Assembly: GCA_004369085.1 (NCBI GenBank)
Contig: ML210160.1
Span: 78,989-142,988, forward strand
Direction of reading: 5' to 3'
Length of the DNA: 64,000 nt
Source of the DNA: Coprinopsis marcescibilis
Lineage: Eukaryota > Basidiomycota > Agaricomycetes > Agaricales > Psathyrellaceae
Positions 12,601-25,648 of the stretch are shown here, piece after piece (within the stretch, counting starts at the first letter, position 1; each line of letters starts with the position of its first letter). Under the pieces are notes generated by a model, which was not told the origin of the DNA, did not search any database, and worked only from the letters and a program-made list of their open reading frames with translations. Made by a program: the position numbers and the translations under genes.

Positions 12601-15600
12601 CGACGACCCTTCTGTCGCAGTCGTTGCTGCTGCAGGTGCAGTTGCTGATGGATCTGCTGCTGCTGTTGCAGCTGTCGCTGATAGAGCTGTGGTTGGGGCA
12701 GGGGTTGCTGCTGGGCGGGGTTCGGTAGCGGCGGCGCGACCGTCGGTGCGACTGGCAGTTGCATTTGCTGCTGTCCATTCTGAACTGGCGGTTGCTGATC
12801 CAGACCATTCTGAACCAACGGAACCACATGAGCCTGCTGCTTCAAAAGTACCCCACGCCCTGGCTGAATCAACTGCTGCACCTGCTGAACAGTTATCCGC
12901 TCCGGTAGGACCACCACTCCCTCTTGTTGCTTTTGCTTTTGCTTTTGTTGTTGAGGTTGCTGTTGCGGTTGCCGAGACAACACAACCTCACCCTCCCCAT
13001 CACTCCCCTCTTCTTCTTCTTCTTCCTCCTCATCTTCCTCCTCATCTTCATCCGTATCCCTCCCCCGACTCAAACTCCTCTTAAGAACAGCAACCCTCGT
13101 CCGCTTCCCCACCACCTTTCCCTTCCCTCTCGATCCAAAACCAACACCACCCGTCCTCGACCTGCTCCTCCCCCCACTCCCAACCGAGCTTGTCCGGCCA
13201 TGCACAACAGGGGGCGCAGACCGTAAAGGCGGCGATACAGCCGCTTGTGGCGGAGACACGCCAAGCCCCCTAGTCAGAGGCGCAAGGCGGGCCGCTCGGG
13301 GTGGCGAAGAAACAGCCTGCTGCGGCTGAGTAGAGGATACCCTGCTTGCTGTCGCGGCTGCCAATGCAGGAGGTGCAGCACGGGGAGGAGGAGCGGTTGC
13401 TGGGGGTTGCGTAGGAGCCGAGGGTACCGGTGTAGGCGCAACTGGTACAGGTGTAGGCGCAGGTAAAGCAACTACAGGCTTTTGAATCTCCTTCTCTTCC
13501 TCCTCGTTATCGTCCTCGTCCTCATCTTCACCTTCATCCACAGCCTTTCCAGACCCTCCAGCACCCAAAGGCCCCCTCACATTAGTCCTCACACCCATCT
13601 TGGCCCTCCCCACTCCCCTCCCACTCCCACCGCCAACTTTCCCTACACCCCCAACCTTGGACTTGACCCCACCCTTGCCAGCAGACCCAACAGACCTCAC
13701 CGACCTCGCAGACCTGGCAGACGAAACCGACCGCACAGAATGCACACTCAACACCGAGTTGGCCGAGGTCGACAGTTCAGGCTGGACGGTCTGCCCTTGC
13801 GTGGACGCAACCGTCGAGGTGGCGGACGGGGGTCCATCCAACGCAGGGGGCGGTAACATCATCGTCAATTCGCCTTGCGCTGGCCCCGCCTCCTTCGCTT
13901 CACTGCCCTCTTCCTCTTCCTCCTCCTCCTCCTCATCCAAATCAAAATCTTCATCCTCCTCACAGGTATACACGACCCTCACAACATTCGGTGTCAAAAA
14001 CCTCGGGCCTCCCCTCACCACCGCACCCGCACCACTAGCAAGCAAAAGCGGGGTAGCAGGCGGTGTAGGATGCGGTGTCGCACCCGGTGTCGGGTTCACA
14101 ATCACCAACCGAGGCGGTTCAGCCAACAGCGTCGAGGTGGAGGTCGAGGGTGCGACCGAGGTCGAAGTGGAGGTCGAGGGTGCGATAGTGGTGGAGATGG
14201 AGGGTGCTACAGAGGTGGAGATCGAGCTCGAAAAATCCCCATTAACAACCAGAACCACCCCATCCCCACTCTCCGGCCCAGGCGTCGGCAACCCCGCATA
14301 CCCAAATCCACCGCCAGGCCTAGACACCTCAACACTCGATCCTGATACGCCCAGTTCGGGCACAGGGAGCACTAAAGCCGGTAGCAGTGTTGGCAGATTC
14401 GCAGCGGGTGGGGGTGGCGTTGGCGTTGGCATTGGGACTGCGGAATGGGTATCGGCAGGCGTTGGCGTGGACGTATTGGCATGCATTGGCGTCGAGGTAT
14501 TGGCAGGCATTGGGACTCTGGTATGGGTATCGACAAGCGTTGGGGCTGAGGTACGGTCATTGGCAGGGTCCAAAGCGGGCGCAGAACCAACCACATCTTC
14601 CCCACCCATGCCCATCGGGGTCGGGATCGACACCACTGACAGCTCAGCCCCAAGGTCCTTATCGCGCACAGTCTCCATCTCTGCCGTCTCTACTGACTGA
14701 GCATCCACTGGTGCTGGTGCTGGTGCTGGTGCGGCCGCTATCGTTGACCCAGCAACACCCTCACCCCTCAACCCCAAATCACCCCCACCCTCGAGCACCC
14801 CACCGGGTCCACCTCCACCTCTCAACTGTCCCAAATCCTCTCCCGGCAACATCCCACAAATAATCCTCCCCAACCTCCCCCCTTCCAAAAAACTAGCCCG
14901 TCTCGCAGTTCGCGTACAGGTAACAGTCCGTACACGCCCCGTCGTCCTCGAACTACACGAACTACCTGTATATGGTTATGAATAGTAGCAGTCAGCGTGT
15001 GCGTTTTTGGAGTTTAGAGAGATAGAGTAGGAGGAGAATTGAAAAGGAGTTGCGGAACGAGTCAGAGAACGAGCCAGAGAACGAGTTGCAGAACGAGTTG
15101 CGGGATACGATGGAATGGATGGGATAGGATAGGAAATTACGAATAGAATCCACCCAAAGAAAGGAAGCAAAGAAGCGGACAAGAGTAGATAGCACCGTAA
15201 GAAGAACGTTCGAATAGGCAACGGAGGAGTTTATCGGGAGGAGTTTATCGCTCCAGTACCAGCACCATACCAGCACAATCATAAGCTAGAAGAACCACCA
15301 GTACCAGCACAGTCGCGAAGGAAGAACCCCCGGCACACACACACAATCACGAGAACGAAGAACCAACCAACAAACCAACGTGCTCATCGGATCCACACGC
15401 GTCATCCACCAACCCCACGTCAAAAGACAAATCCCGCCAAACGACGGAACACAACGGAACGCGGCAACAAGAAGCCAACGTAACGTAACAATATCGGGAC
15501 CGAACATGGTAGGTGGGGGTGATAGAGGGAACGACAGGGAACAAAAGGAACACCAGGAACGATAGGAACACCAGGAACACTGGGGATCCATGGGGAGTAG

Positions 15601-18245
15601 GCAAAAAACAAGAAACGCCAGATATCCCAGGAACGAAACACGCCCAAAACCAACCCTAACCCAAACCGACAAAAAAAACCAAACTCACCAGAAACAACCG
15701 AAAGCGCAGACCCACTCTGCGAACTAACAGCAGTAAAATTCGACCCGCTCGAAACCTCGCTCGAGCTGCTCGACGGCCGTCGTTTGGGGTTCAACCGTGG
15801 ACGAGTGGCTTTCGCTGCTGTTGAGGGTGTGGGTGCTGTCGACGTTGTAGCTGTTGAGGGTGCTGTTGACGCTGTAGCTGTTGACGTTGTAGCTGCTGTC
15901 GACGTTGAGGGTGCTGTTGAGGGCACTTTTGAGGATACTGTCGACGTTTCTCCAGTCGACGTAGGAAGCAAAGTCGAAGATACCCCCGTCACCCCACCCC
16001 CCACTAAAGCTTCCGCCAACTGCGAGGGTCCCGATAACACCATAGGCACACCCGCACTAGGCACACCCTCACTACCCACACTAGCCGCACTCGCACTAGC
16101 ACCAGCACGCACACCATCCACACCCCCCTCCTCGCTATCCACAAGTCGCACACGTTCCATAGACCGTATTCCACCGCCTAATCAAACCAAAATCAATCAG
16201 CACAACGTCCAAATCCCAATATCAACCCAACAAGGCTTCAAGAAACCAAAAACAAAAAATATAGAACGCCAAACGACAGCACAACAGCACAACAAGGCAA
16301 GTACACCAACGCAACACGAGTGACGAAGGAAAGCAACCACCCCTCCCCACGCATCCCCTCCCCACACACCTCGCATCAACACGCCACCCCCACACCCCAC
16401 ACACCCCCAAAAAGTCAAGCTTAATTCCAGATAGACCCAGATCTAACACACCACAGCACGCACGCATGACCCCAGGAGCCCAGGAACAGTAACGTACACC
16501 CAACAACCAATCCAACAGCATCCAACCCAACAAGCTCCTTCCGCCCTCCATGCCTGCATGCGTGGTCGGGTGGCATGACACATCCCGTCATTACACAGGA
16601 ACCCGCACGGAACGTTATCGATACCATCCATCCGTGTCGCATGCTTCGGTCATCGGTCACCGGTCACCAGACATCCAGACCATGTTGAACCACAGACATC
16701 TAGACCGTAGGCCCAAGGACCCCTAGGACCTCGAGGACCTCGAGGACGGACGGTCCGATCATCTCCATACAATCCATCCCACCCCCGAATGAACGGCCCG
16801 AACAACGATAAACGACACCACCCAACTAACCCATCCCCATCCACCCAATCAAAATGCACGGAAAACGAATCCGGAACAGGCAAAATCCGTGCATCCCAGC
16901 AACCAATCGCAACCATATCTCCAACATAGCATCTCCAAACATAGTATCTCCAAACATAGTACCCCAAACCGTATCCCCATATCTCCAGCCAACCGTATCT
17001 CCAACCAACCAACCCAACGCAAATCCCACTACCCCAACGCGCTCAACCCACGCACGCGCACACCCAAAATCAATAATACATCCACAACCAAAACGAGACC
17101 TCCGGCCATCCCGGAAAGGAACGACCAGGAACGGTGTTGCGGAAACCAGAAAGAAAGGTATAACCCAAAACCAGAATCCAAAACCAGGATCACCACAAAA
17201 CCAAAACCACGAATCCAAAACCACGAATCCAAAACCACCACAAATCCAAAACCACCACAAATCCAAAACCACCACAAATCCAAAACCACCACAAATCCAC
17301 GAATCCAACCCTCGCACCAACCCCCACGAAATCAAAACACAACCAAAACCACCACGACGAAACCACAAAAACCACAAAACCCCGAATCCAAAAACCGACA
17401 CCAAAAAAAAACACTAACCTCGATCAAGCACTCGACCATCCCTTTGCTGGCTTCTCGGACCTTGTTCTTCTCGCCGGTCCTGTTCTTCCTGCTTCTCTCT
17501 TGGCTGTTCTCGAAGTTCCTGCCGCTGTTCTTCTCGCTGGCCTTCCTGCGGTTCTTCCTGCTCTCGCCGCCGCTCTTGCCCTTCTCGCTCTCCTAGCTCC
17601 CGCTCCCGAGCAACAGACACAGACAAAACACCCCTCGAATACAGAGGAGGATCCACACCACCCTCCTCCTTCTCATCTGCATACGCATACCCCTCCTCCC
17701 CCTCCTCATCACCAAACCCCTCCTTCTCATTGGCATACCCCAACTCGTTCTCATACCCCTCCCCAAACCCCTCCTTCTCATCACCCCCCTCCTCCAAAAC
17801 CGGATACTGGTACTCGTAACAACACCCCTGCCCAGAGGCAAGCATCATCTCTCGATACCACAACCTCCACGAGATATTCTCGAGCCTTCGTCCATTCTCG
17901 ATCGACTCTTTGCATTTGCTGAATACTGTATTAAATAAAAAGGGTTAGCGTTGGTGTTTGTTTATGAGATGAATAGGGATAGGAATAGGGATAGGAATAT
18001 AAAATGATAAGAGCGAAAGAACGTAAGGGTATAGGGATCTGGGAATGTAAGAACAAACGCAGAGCCGAAATGGTGAAATGCTAAGGACAAAGGACACACA
18101 GGAAAAGAAACGCAGGAACGGAAACCAAGAACCCAACGAAAAACCACTTACGATTCCACAACCCCGAAAGCGCATCCCCGCCCTCGAGTTTCCGGACAGC
18201 ATCAGGCGTAACGGCCAACACAGACCTAGGCAACATCGGCGACAT
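9662..18245 (-). CDS. areA GATA-like (DUF1752) / DUF3295-like nitrogen-response regulator
   Basis: Five exons on the minus strand: 18245-18152, 17925-17419, 16177-15689, 14965-11868, 11806-9662 (6333 nt, 2110 aa). The fungal areA GATA-like domain is at residues 28-57: SGLWNLFSKCKESI, then RRLENISWRLWYRE, joined across the first intron. Near the C-terminus (about 1966-1994) TTPRTTRVLMLK followed by FRRHLLWERRQ matches the DUF3295 C-terminal box. In between is long disordered sequence: Q-rich, poly-E, Ser/Pro/Thr-rich. I see no CX2C-CX2C GATA finger, so it is probably not a DNA-binding GATA factor but a partner of the nitrogen/TOR response, as for other DUF1752-DUF3295 proteins; the exact role is inference. 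A TATA box lies 91-98 nt upstream. Introns of 226, 1241 and 723 nt are far longer than the others in this window. Further short exons inside them cannot be excluded, but phases already fit. Confidence 0.82.
17211..17306. repeat. minisatellite inside a long intron
   Basis: About four copies of a 17-nt unit (aaatccaaaaccaccac), preceded by shorter variants of the same motif. It lies within the 1241-nt second intron of the areA-like gene. A second small repeat (ctccaaacatagtat-like) is at about 16917-16965. Confidence 0.75.
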
Positions 18246-18335
18246 CCAGTAGATGTATATCGATTATCCTCCGTCTTCCGTCTTCTCGTTTGCTGCTCGT
18301 CGTGGCAGTGGTAGTACAATCCCAAACTGGTATTG

Positions 18336-18343
18336 CTTTTATA
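18336..18343 (-). promoter_or_regulatory. TATA box of the areA-like gene
   Basis: On the minus strand this reads TATAAAAG, 91-98 nt upstream of the ATG at 18245. It supports the chosen first exon. Confidence 0.6.
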
Positions 18344-21300
18344 GCCGCGGGTACTGGTGTGGTACTGGCCTGTCGTCCTAGCTGAGACTGCGCCAATCGT
18401 CCTCTACCGGAGGTCCGTAAAGCGGTAAAAAGGTATCGTATAATGAAAGTCGTAACAACCAGTCGTGCGTGATCAACGTCGTTGGGGTCTGTAGGTCCGG
18501 CGGGATGTGGGGTACGGGTGTGGGGTATGGGGCGTGGGGGCGAGGTTCGCAGTCGCAGTCGTCGTCACAGTCGCCGTCGTAGTCGCAGTAGCACCACACA
18601 GTCGCACCACACAGTCACAATCACAGGCACAGAACAGTCCCATCCCATTCGCAGCCGCAACAGTCACCAACACGCCAACACCCAACCGCACCACCCCACC
18701 AAAAAAGCACCAAAAAAAGCAATCCAAACGCCAATCAGCAACCGACCAACCCATCCATCGCATAAACAGTACCACTCACCCGTTGCTTATTTCTCTCTTT
18801 CTGTCGTTCTTTGATTCGTTCTTGGTCTTGGTTTTCGTAGCGGAGCAGGTCAGAAGGGTACCCCAGCACTCATCAACCCCGTGCTCGACCAATCCCAACG
18901 CTTATGCCTATCTCGCAGTAACCTAATCCCAGCCCAAATCTCCCCAGAAACAGAACACAATGGACGGAAAGCCCAAGTTCGGCCCAACAGCAACGGCGAA
19001 AAAAAAAGGTCGAGGATCAGACCATGCGCCGTTTAGCGGTAAGATCCAATGTCCGCGCTCGACTGTCGAATGGCGAGTGTCGAATGGCGAGTGTCGAATG
19101 TCAAGAGAAGAGAACAGGAGAAGAAAAGAAAAGAGAAAGGAGAGAGAGAGAGAGGAGGGGAGAGCGCGTGAAGCGGAACTGGGAATGTGGAATGAGGAGA
19201 AGAAGCAAAAGCACAACTCGCCGTGCCGTCCGCGCGAAGCCGTGTGTCAGTGCTAGTCGTAAGTGACAACTCTACTTAATAGCCCGGTCACGCATCATCA
19301 TCTTTTGTTCGCCGTGTCCTATTTATTCTACATATCCAAGTAAGTACATATCTTCTTGTTCGTCTCCGCCTTGTTCGTCAAGCGAAGCACTAGCAATCGG
19401 CGGTGCTCGGCCCTCGGTCCGTGCTAGGAACATACGCTGCACCAAAAAAAAAACAGACAGGCAGGGCAGGCAGCTCGCTCATTCGGTCGCAACGAGTCCG
19501 CCAACAACCCGCGGAAATCAAATCAAGCTCATCCCCATAATCAACAATCAGCTGAGCAGCTGAGCATATGTCATCTGCTCACAGCTCACAGCTCACACCC
19601 TTCCAACCCTCAAACAAGCGTCCTAGTACCATCCTCAATGCCCTCCACATATTGACACTACATACCACACATCCACTAGCACGTAATTCCATGCCTTTAG
19701 AGCCCAAACTCCAATCCACTCCCCTCCTCCTCCAAGTCCCTCCACCGCTCATCCGGCCCGCCAAACAATCAGCTGACAAACCCCATCATCCAAAAGGGTC
19801 CACCCCGGCTTCTATGTCCCTGTCTTCCTTCTACCGCACTACCGTTAGTACGCAATCACCTGCCAGTGAGCCACCACCCTTACTTACTTCTTATCCTAAT
19901 TTACGCACGGTGGGGTCGTCGCAGGCAGTCAGCGTCATGGAAGGGAAGGCTCAAAGGCTCAAAAGGGCAATAAATAAATAAAATATACAGGGCACAGTGA
20001 GTATAATTTATGCACCCCTAGGACCAACTAAACGACACCGAACCACGTTCCTCGGCGGAATTAACCTCGCAAACAGCGTCGGCGCTAGGCCACTCACCGA
20101 CCCCATACAGGAAGCGCGTGAGGGCCGCCGAACGATGTAAGTATGTACATAGTACGCTAACCATAACTAAAGTCTAACGTACGCGGTGGCCCTCGGTACC
20201 CGCTAGTACTCTGCACTACACCATCCTGATGAATATGGCGCAAACCACACCTCAAACTTGACTTAACAACGCCCAAGGCCCACAACGTGACTTTCCTCGA
20301 TACTTAGTACTTACCAGAAGACACTTAGCTACTAGTCTTACCGTTACCCCACTCCACGGCAACTCAGCGGTTTAACTACAAAGCACTCACCCGGTAACCT
20401 ACTTCAGCTGTTCTAATCCACGCAGGCAATCCACTCAAGTAAGTAATCGCACCCCACGCATTCAATCCGATCCCGTGAATGTCCTCCGGTTAGTCTTACA
20501 TAGTAACCCGCGAGCATCATCGTCAAGCTAGGTACTCCACCTCCACATATTTACCATACATAAAAGTACCACGGCCAAGCTGAGTACTAAAACCCCTCCA
20601 ACAGCATTAACCTCTCTCTCCGGCCAAGACTGTGACGACACCACCCACTTTCTTAGCATTCCACACGGAACCTTCAAGTTCCGTGACAACTCCCGCGATC
20701 CCCAACAGAACATAGCTTGCTCATGTTCGAGATGGCCCGGTCGGTCAACCAGACTAACCGACCCCACCCTACCCCTACCCCACCCATCATACACCCCACA
20801 CCTCCGGTTCCGCTCTCGCATCCTTCGACTCCAACTTCCAAGCTGCAAGCCCCGAATCCGGCCGCCCTATGTACGGCTACGTACCGTTACCTACCTCCAG
20901 CCCACCGCCAGCCTCCAGCACCTACCTACATACACTACACACAACCAACATCATTCAGTACCCATATAACACGTACCTACCTAACACCTAATGCCTACCT
21001 ACGCAACTGTCAAACAAAAGTGTGGTACAGGATGCAAAACGCCAGTCGTGAACTTTGCGTCTTAATGTACAGACCGGCCCCAAACATCAGCGTTGATACT
21101 ATTGAAATAATTTAGACTAACCAGGCTCTTTTCTGCCTTGAACTCGGAGGGGGTTCTGCACCCCAACTCTGATAAAAAGCTAGATAGCTAGATATAGAGT
21201 ACGGACCGCTTAACGCTAACCGACACCCACTGCATAATTACATCCCCGCTCCCCAATTTCGAAAACACGATCCACATCCACTCGCACTAAACTTCACAGC

Positions 21301-22299
21301 TCAAGTCAAACAACATAACCAAATCAACCAAAGGACGCAACCAAACCAGACCCAGCAACCCCAACCCCTAATTTTAATTCACCCCAACACCAAGTTGAAC
21401 TCCCGCCCAAAGCAAGCCACTGACACCTACGGACATAATAACAAGGACATTAGCACTTACACAAACCTCGGTCCTCGCCAGACATTTCCGCCTCCTAATG
21501 ATACAACAGCTCCACGTACATAAAGTTAAAACAGGTCACGCTCGGACATACACTGCGCAGTAAAAATTAGAAAATAGAACTACAGACAAGCGCCAGAGGG
21601 CACAGTAAACTTGCTCATGCATATATAGCACTCAACATCCTAAAGTACTTAAGAGAAAAAGTAAGAGTAAGAGTAGGGTCGTACCAACACCATGCGCACG
21701 AAGTTCTATCAACGGCGGAGTACATAGTATTAGTAAAGTTGGGAGGGTCCCCACAACTCAGGTCCCAGGTCCCATCACCATCAAGAGAACGTTGCGAGAC
21801 ACCCTTTTTTCTTACCCAGCAACGATCGGATCCCCAACCTCGAGGCACCAACCGCTACGTGCACGTACAACGCCCTTGTTAATATTTGCATACTTATTTA
21901 CATATGTCCGTGAGTCCCAGGTCCCAGGTCCCAACTCTTGAAACGATACGATCAAATAGACATAGTAGGAAATAGTGGATACATATATAGGGTGTAGAGG
22001 TTCAACGACTCGGATGAGGCCGACCGATCGATCGATCGCCTGCTGTACGTACATGAGTCACCTGTAGGACCCACTGCTTCAGGTTACAACGTATATCGGG
22101 GGACGACGCAGCACGGCCGCAGCAGTACACATGTGTGCCTGTAAATACTGGGGCTGGACCGGCCCAACGCTTGGATCCCACTTAATTTGTAGTGTTATGT
22201 ACATCTATGTACCAGTATGATCGGACTGCGGTGAAGGAGCCCGTCCGTACATATGTAATAGCCGAAGATCATCTTACTTTACCGAACCCTAAGTATCTA

Positions 22300-23510
22300 T
22301 AGCAGTAGTAGGAATCTGATATCAATCGGCGTCCTAACTAACAACTTGTGCGAGCAGGCTTTGAATTCAACCTTTCAATCCAATCCAAGCTCGTCAAGAA
22401 TCCGCCACATGGTCTAATACTAAGCGCTAAACGCCAAACGTCAAACGCTAAAGCAGACGACCTTTGCAACGCAATGGATGAGTCCTAGTCCTTGCAGCTG
22501 ATAAATTTGTAGGTAGGTCACGGATCCACCACGCCTTGCCAGAAAGGAGCTTTCAGCATAAGCTGGAGAATGAAGAGCAGTAAGCAATACATTTCAAAGA
22601 ACCCAGCACCCCAAAGTCGAAAGAACGAAGATTCGAAAAAGATCCTCCTCCTCATACTAACCCACATAGGCTCTCAACATTTAGGGTTCGGAACATACAA
22701 GTGTCGTTTATGGACTCAGTCTTCAACTCTGTACGAAACAACTTTGTCCGAGCAGGGTTTGACTTTAAACTTTTAATCCAATCAAAGCTCGTGAAGAATC
22801 CGCCACATGGTCTACTACTAAGCGCTAAACACCAAGCGCCAAAGCAGCAGCCATTCCGACCTTGCAACGCAACGGATGAGTCTTAGTCCATCATGCTGAA
22901 TAAATTTAGGTCACGAAGCCACTATTCCAAAGTACTAAAGAGTAGTATTGAAGTAATCTATTTCAAGGAACCCAACGCCCCAAAGTCGAAAACAGAAGAT
23001 TCGACAAAGATCCTCCTCCTCATACTAACCCATATAGGCCCTATATGTTGTACGAATCTGATATTAATCGGCGTCATAACTCGCCGATTTTTCACTGGTG
23101 TGTAGCATTATTGACTCTCCTTTACAGACTCGACTCTACAACTCTGTACGAAACAACTTGTGCGAGCAGGGTTTGAACTTTTCGTAGAATACAAGCTCAT
23201 GAAGTATCCACCACATGGTCGTACTAAGTGCTGAACGCCAAACGCTAAGCTACAGACCGACCTGTGAAACGATAGTCCTAGTCCTTCGTGCCGAGTAAAC
23301 AGGTCACGGAGTCACCACGCCTCGCCAGAAAGGATCCTCCGATGTACCGTACACTGGACAGTCAAATTTAAGTCTAGCACGCAATACAATCATTCAAACA
23401 GCCCCAACACACCCAAAGTCGAAGACGGAAGATTCGACAAAGATCCTCCTCCTCATACTAACGCAGATAGGCTATGAACATTTAGGGTTTGGGGCGTATC
23501 TTAAAGCCGA
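22300..23510. repeat. three diverged tandem copies of a ~400-bp unit
   Basis: Each copy begins near acaacttgtgcgagcagg (22341, 22738, 23152), contains a conserved core (gccacatggtc, then taagcgctaaac-like), and ends near gatcctcctcctcatactaa (about 22641, 23009, 23440). Spacing varies from about 370 to 430 bp because of indels. No frame stays open through the units. A gggtttgaac motif recalls a Pol III B box, but I see no convincing A box. Confidence 0.75.
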
Positions 23511-25648
23511 GAAGCAGACTATCATGCATGTACAACAGAACGGACGCTAGAACCTCTCCTATGTTTATTTTAACACCATAAGAATATTCTCACCCCAAGT
23601 TAGTCGCGCTTCCGCCAGTTTCTTCTACATACTTACGTACATACGTACATAGCAAGTGACGAGTGGGACTCATTATATTTATAAGTATACAAAGCCCGAG
23701 TGAGTCTCCTGCCCTTCGTTGCCTCGTCGCCCCTTGTGAGAGTCAGCGAGTGGGCGGTAAGCAACTTATAATCGCACACCTTGGACTCCCAAGGGTTAGC
23801 TATGTAACACGCTCAGGACATGGTCCCGAGAGCTGCAAGATCCGAAACGAACTTGATACTCACTAGTCAGTACGGTCTATATTTATAGTTACTCTAAAGA
23901 GACAATTTGACCGCCGCAATCAAGTTCCTGAAAACGACGTATGTCTGTACTATGTATACACCGTAGCTCCGATTACTTCCTCTACGTACATATCAGTATG
24001 TCGCAACCCATATCACATGTGGGTCCGACAGACGTCCATAAACCAAGTCTATTCAAAACCAACCACACCGTTGTCCAAGCTTCACTCCCACTGAGACTCG
24101 GAAGTACCACCGGTTTACACCCGCCGTTGTAAGTAGGTCCGACACGACACGAGGTCGGAGGCACTCAAATCTCAAGATACATCATCGAACTTGGCTGAAG
24201 ATCCGACGGATTTTATAGCATACGTGCTTTGGTTGGTTGATACATTGTACGCGACAATTCAGCGAGAGCCTGGCTTCGAACATGAAGTCGGCGTCTATAT
24301 ATACAGTCTGTACACGAATGAACGGCGCGACGAAAAGGAACACAAAAATGACGTACGCCGTTATACAACCAGACTCCAGTCTCAAACCACACAAGCCTCA
24401 ATAAGCGATAAATCGACCAAGGATAAGGTAAGAGATCCGAACACAACCAACTAACCGCTTCAAAAATGTACAATTAAGAATCACAACAAACCACATCGGG
24501 GCTATGTACAACACCCTACTTTTAGTACTTTTAAAATATACACTCGCCTCCCAAACTTTCTCGTGCCTCGGCTACAAGGTCTAAAAATATGCATGTACGG
24601 TACGAAAAGTAGTGATAGAATCGATGTTCTAAAACTTGAATGGAGCGAATGATGAATGTACAAAGATAAAGTACAGGAGAGAGAGAGAGAGGGAGAGACG
24701 AGGGTTTCGCAAAGCGGAACTAGGACCGAATATAATAAAGAATAAGTAACTCGACAACGTCCATACAACCCCGCCCACGACACTACCCAGGTGCACGGCC
24801 ACCACCCCTACCCGCCCCAGCCCTCAACCCCACTCCAACAACCTAAACCGACCGACCACCAAGATCCCCACCCCATGTTCAAGGGCACAGAAACCAAAGA
24901 CAAACCAACCACGCCCACCCTTCCTCCCACTCGGCTCCAACTTTCCAGGGTACAAACTCTCTTAAACTCTGGCTTGCACCCAATCACAATCGGAATCAAA
25001 TGAGAACGAGAAGCCACTGCATTCCAAAGCTTACCACCATCCTTCCTGCCTCGTGTCGCCAATTCCCAAATTCCAATTGATTCAGGAAGATTGGTCCCGA
25101 GGAAGAAGTCGAGTTGATAACAGTTGGGAAACGGTGGCCAGGAGGAGAGCAATCAAAGACTGGGTGCGCCATGAGGCTGGAATGTGGTGCCTACGAGAGT
25201 TTAGGCCTTGGGCCTGGGTGGATAGAATAGTGCTCATGCGCGATAGCACCCCGTATGTCCGCGATCGTGATAGAATTGTGGAGTTGGAGGGTTGAAATGA
25301 AATGAGGTGGCGTTGATCTACGCAAAAAGACAAAGACCCCGGAAAGGCAAAGCGAAACGAGGCGGTGGTGGTGGGGGATAAAATGGCAAGTTTTCGATTA
25401 GGTAACAGGCGACTTGCAATGCAATGCGCATGCTTCCGTTCAAAGCAAATTTCTTTCCCAGCGAACAATAAAGCGCGTCCAGGGCGATCAGAAAGGGGTG
25501 ATTTTGAGGTAATGGCAATAGAATTGCACGAGTGTTTTGCAGGGCGAGAATGAGTGATGTGCGTTAATGATCGAGCAACTGATGAAAGATCGCCTTGAGT
25601 ACCCAAAAAGACAGCAAACGAACGAGAAGAAACGTACGCCTATAGATG

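Larger units (their letters stand above)
18246..25648. other. 7.4-kb gene-free region
   Basis: Between the promoter of the areA-like gene and the 3' end of the zinc-finger gene. Open frames are short (at most about 175 codons), unspliceable and without family likeness. It contains GA-rich microsatellites (about 19136-19160 and 24678-24702), many gtac/tacgta-type short repeats, and the tandem repeat block at 22.3-23.5 kb. Long leader, promoter or ncRNA sequence for the areA-like gene could extend into it. Confidence 0.5.

Noticed and set aside
10766..14700. Long plus-strand open frames (for example 13600-14700, 366 codons; 10766-11428)
   Set aside because: They are antisense shadows of the Gln-, Glu- and Ser-rich exons of the areA-like gene; codon-periodic low-complexity DNA keeps the opposite strand open.
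16197..17404. Trp/Phe/Gly-rich minus-strand frames (up to 192 codons) in the second intron of the areA-like gene
   Set aside because: Translation of minisatellite repeats; splicing around the region gives consistent phases without them.
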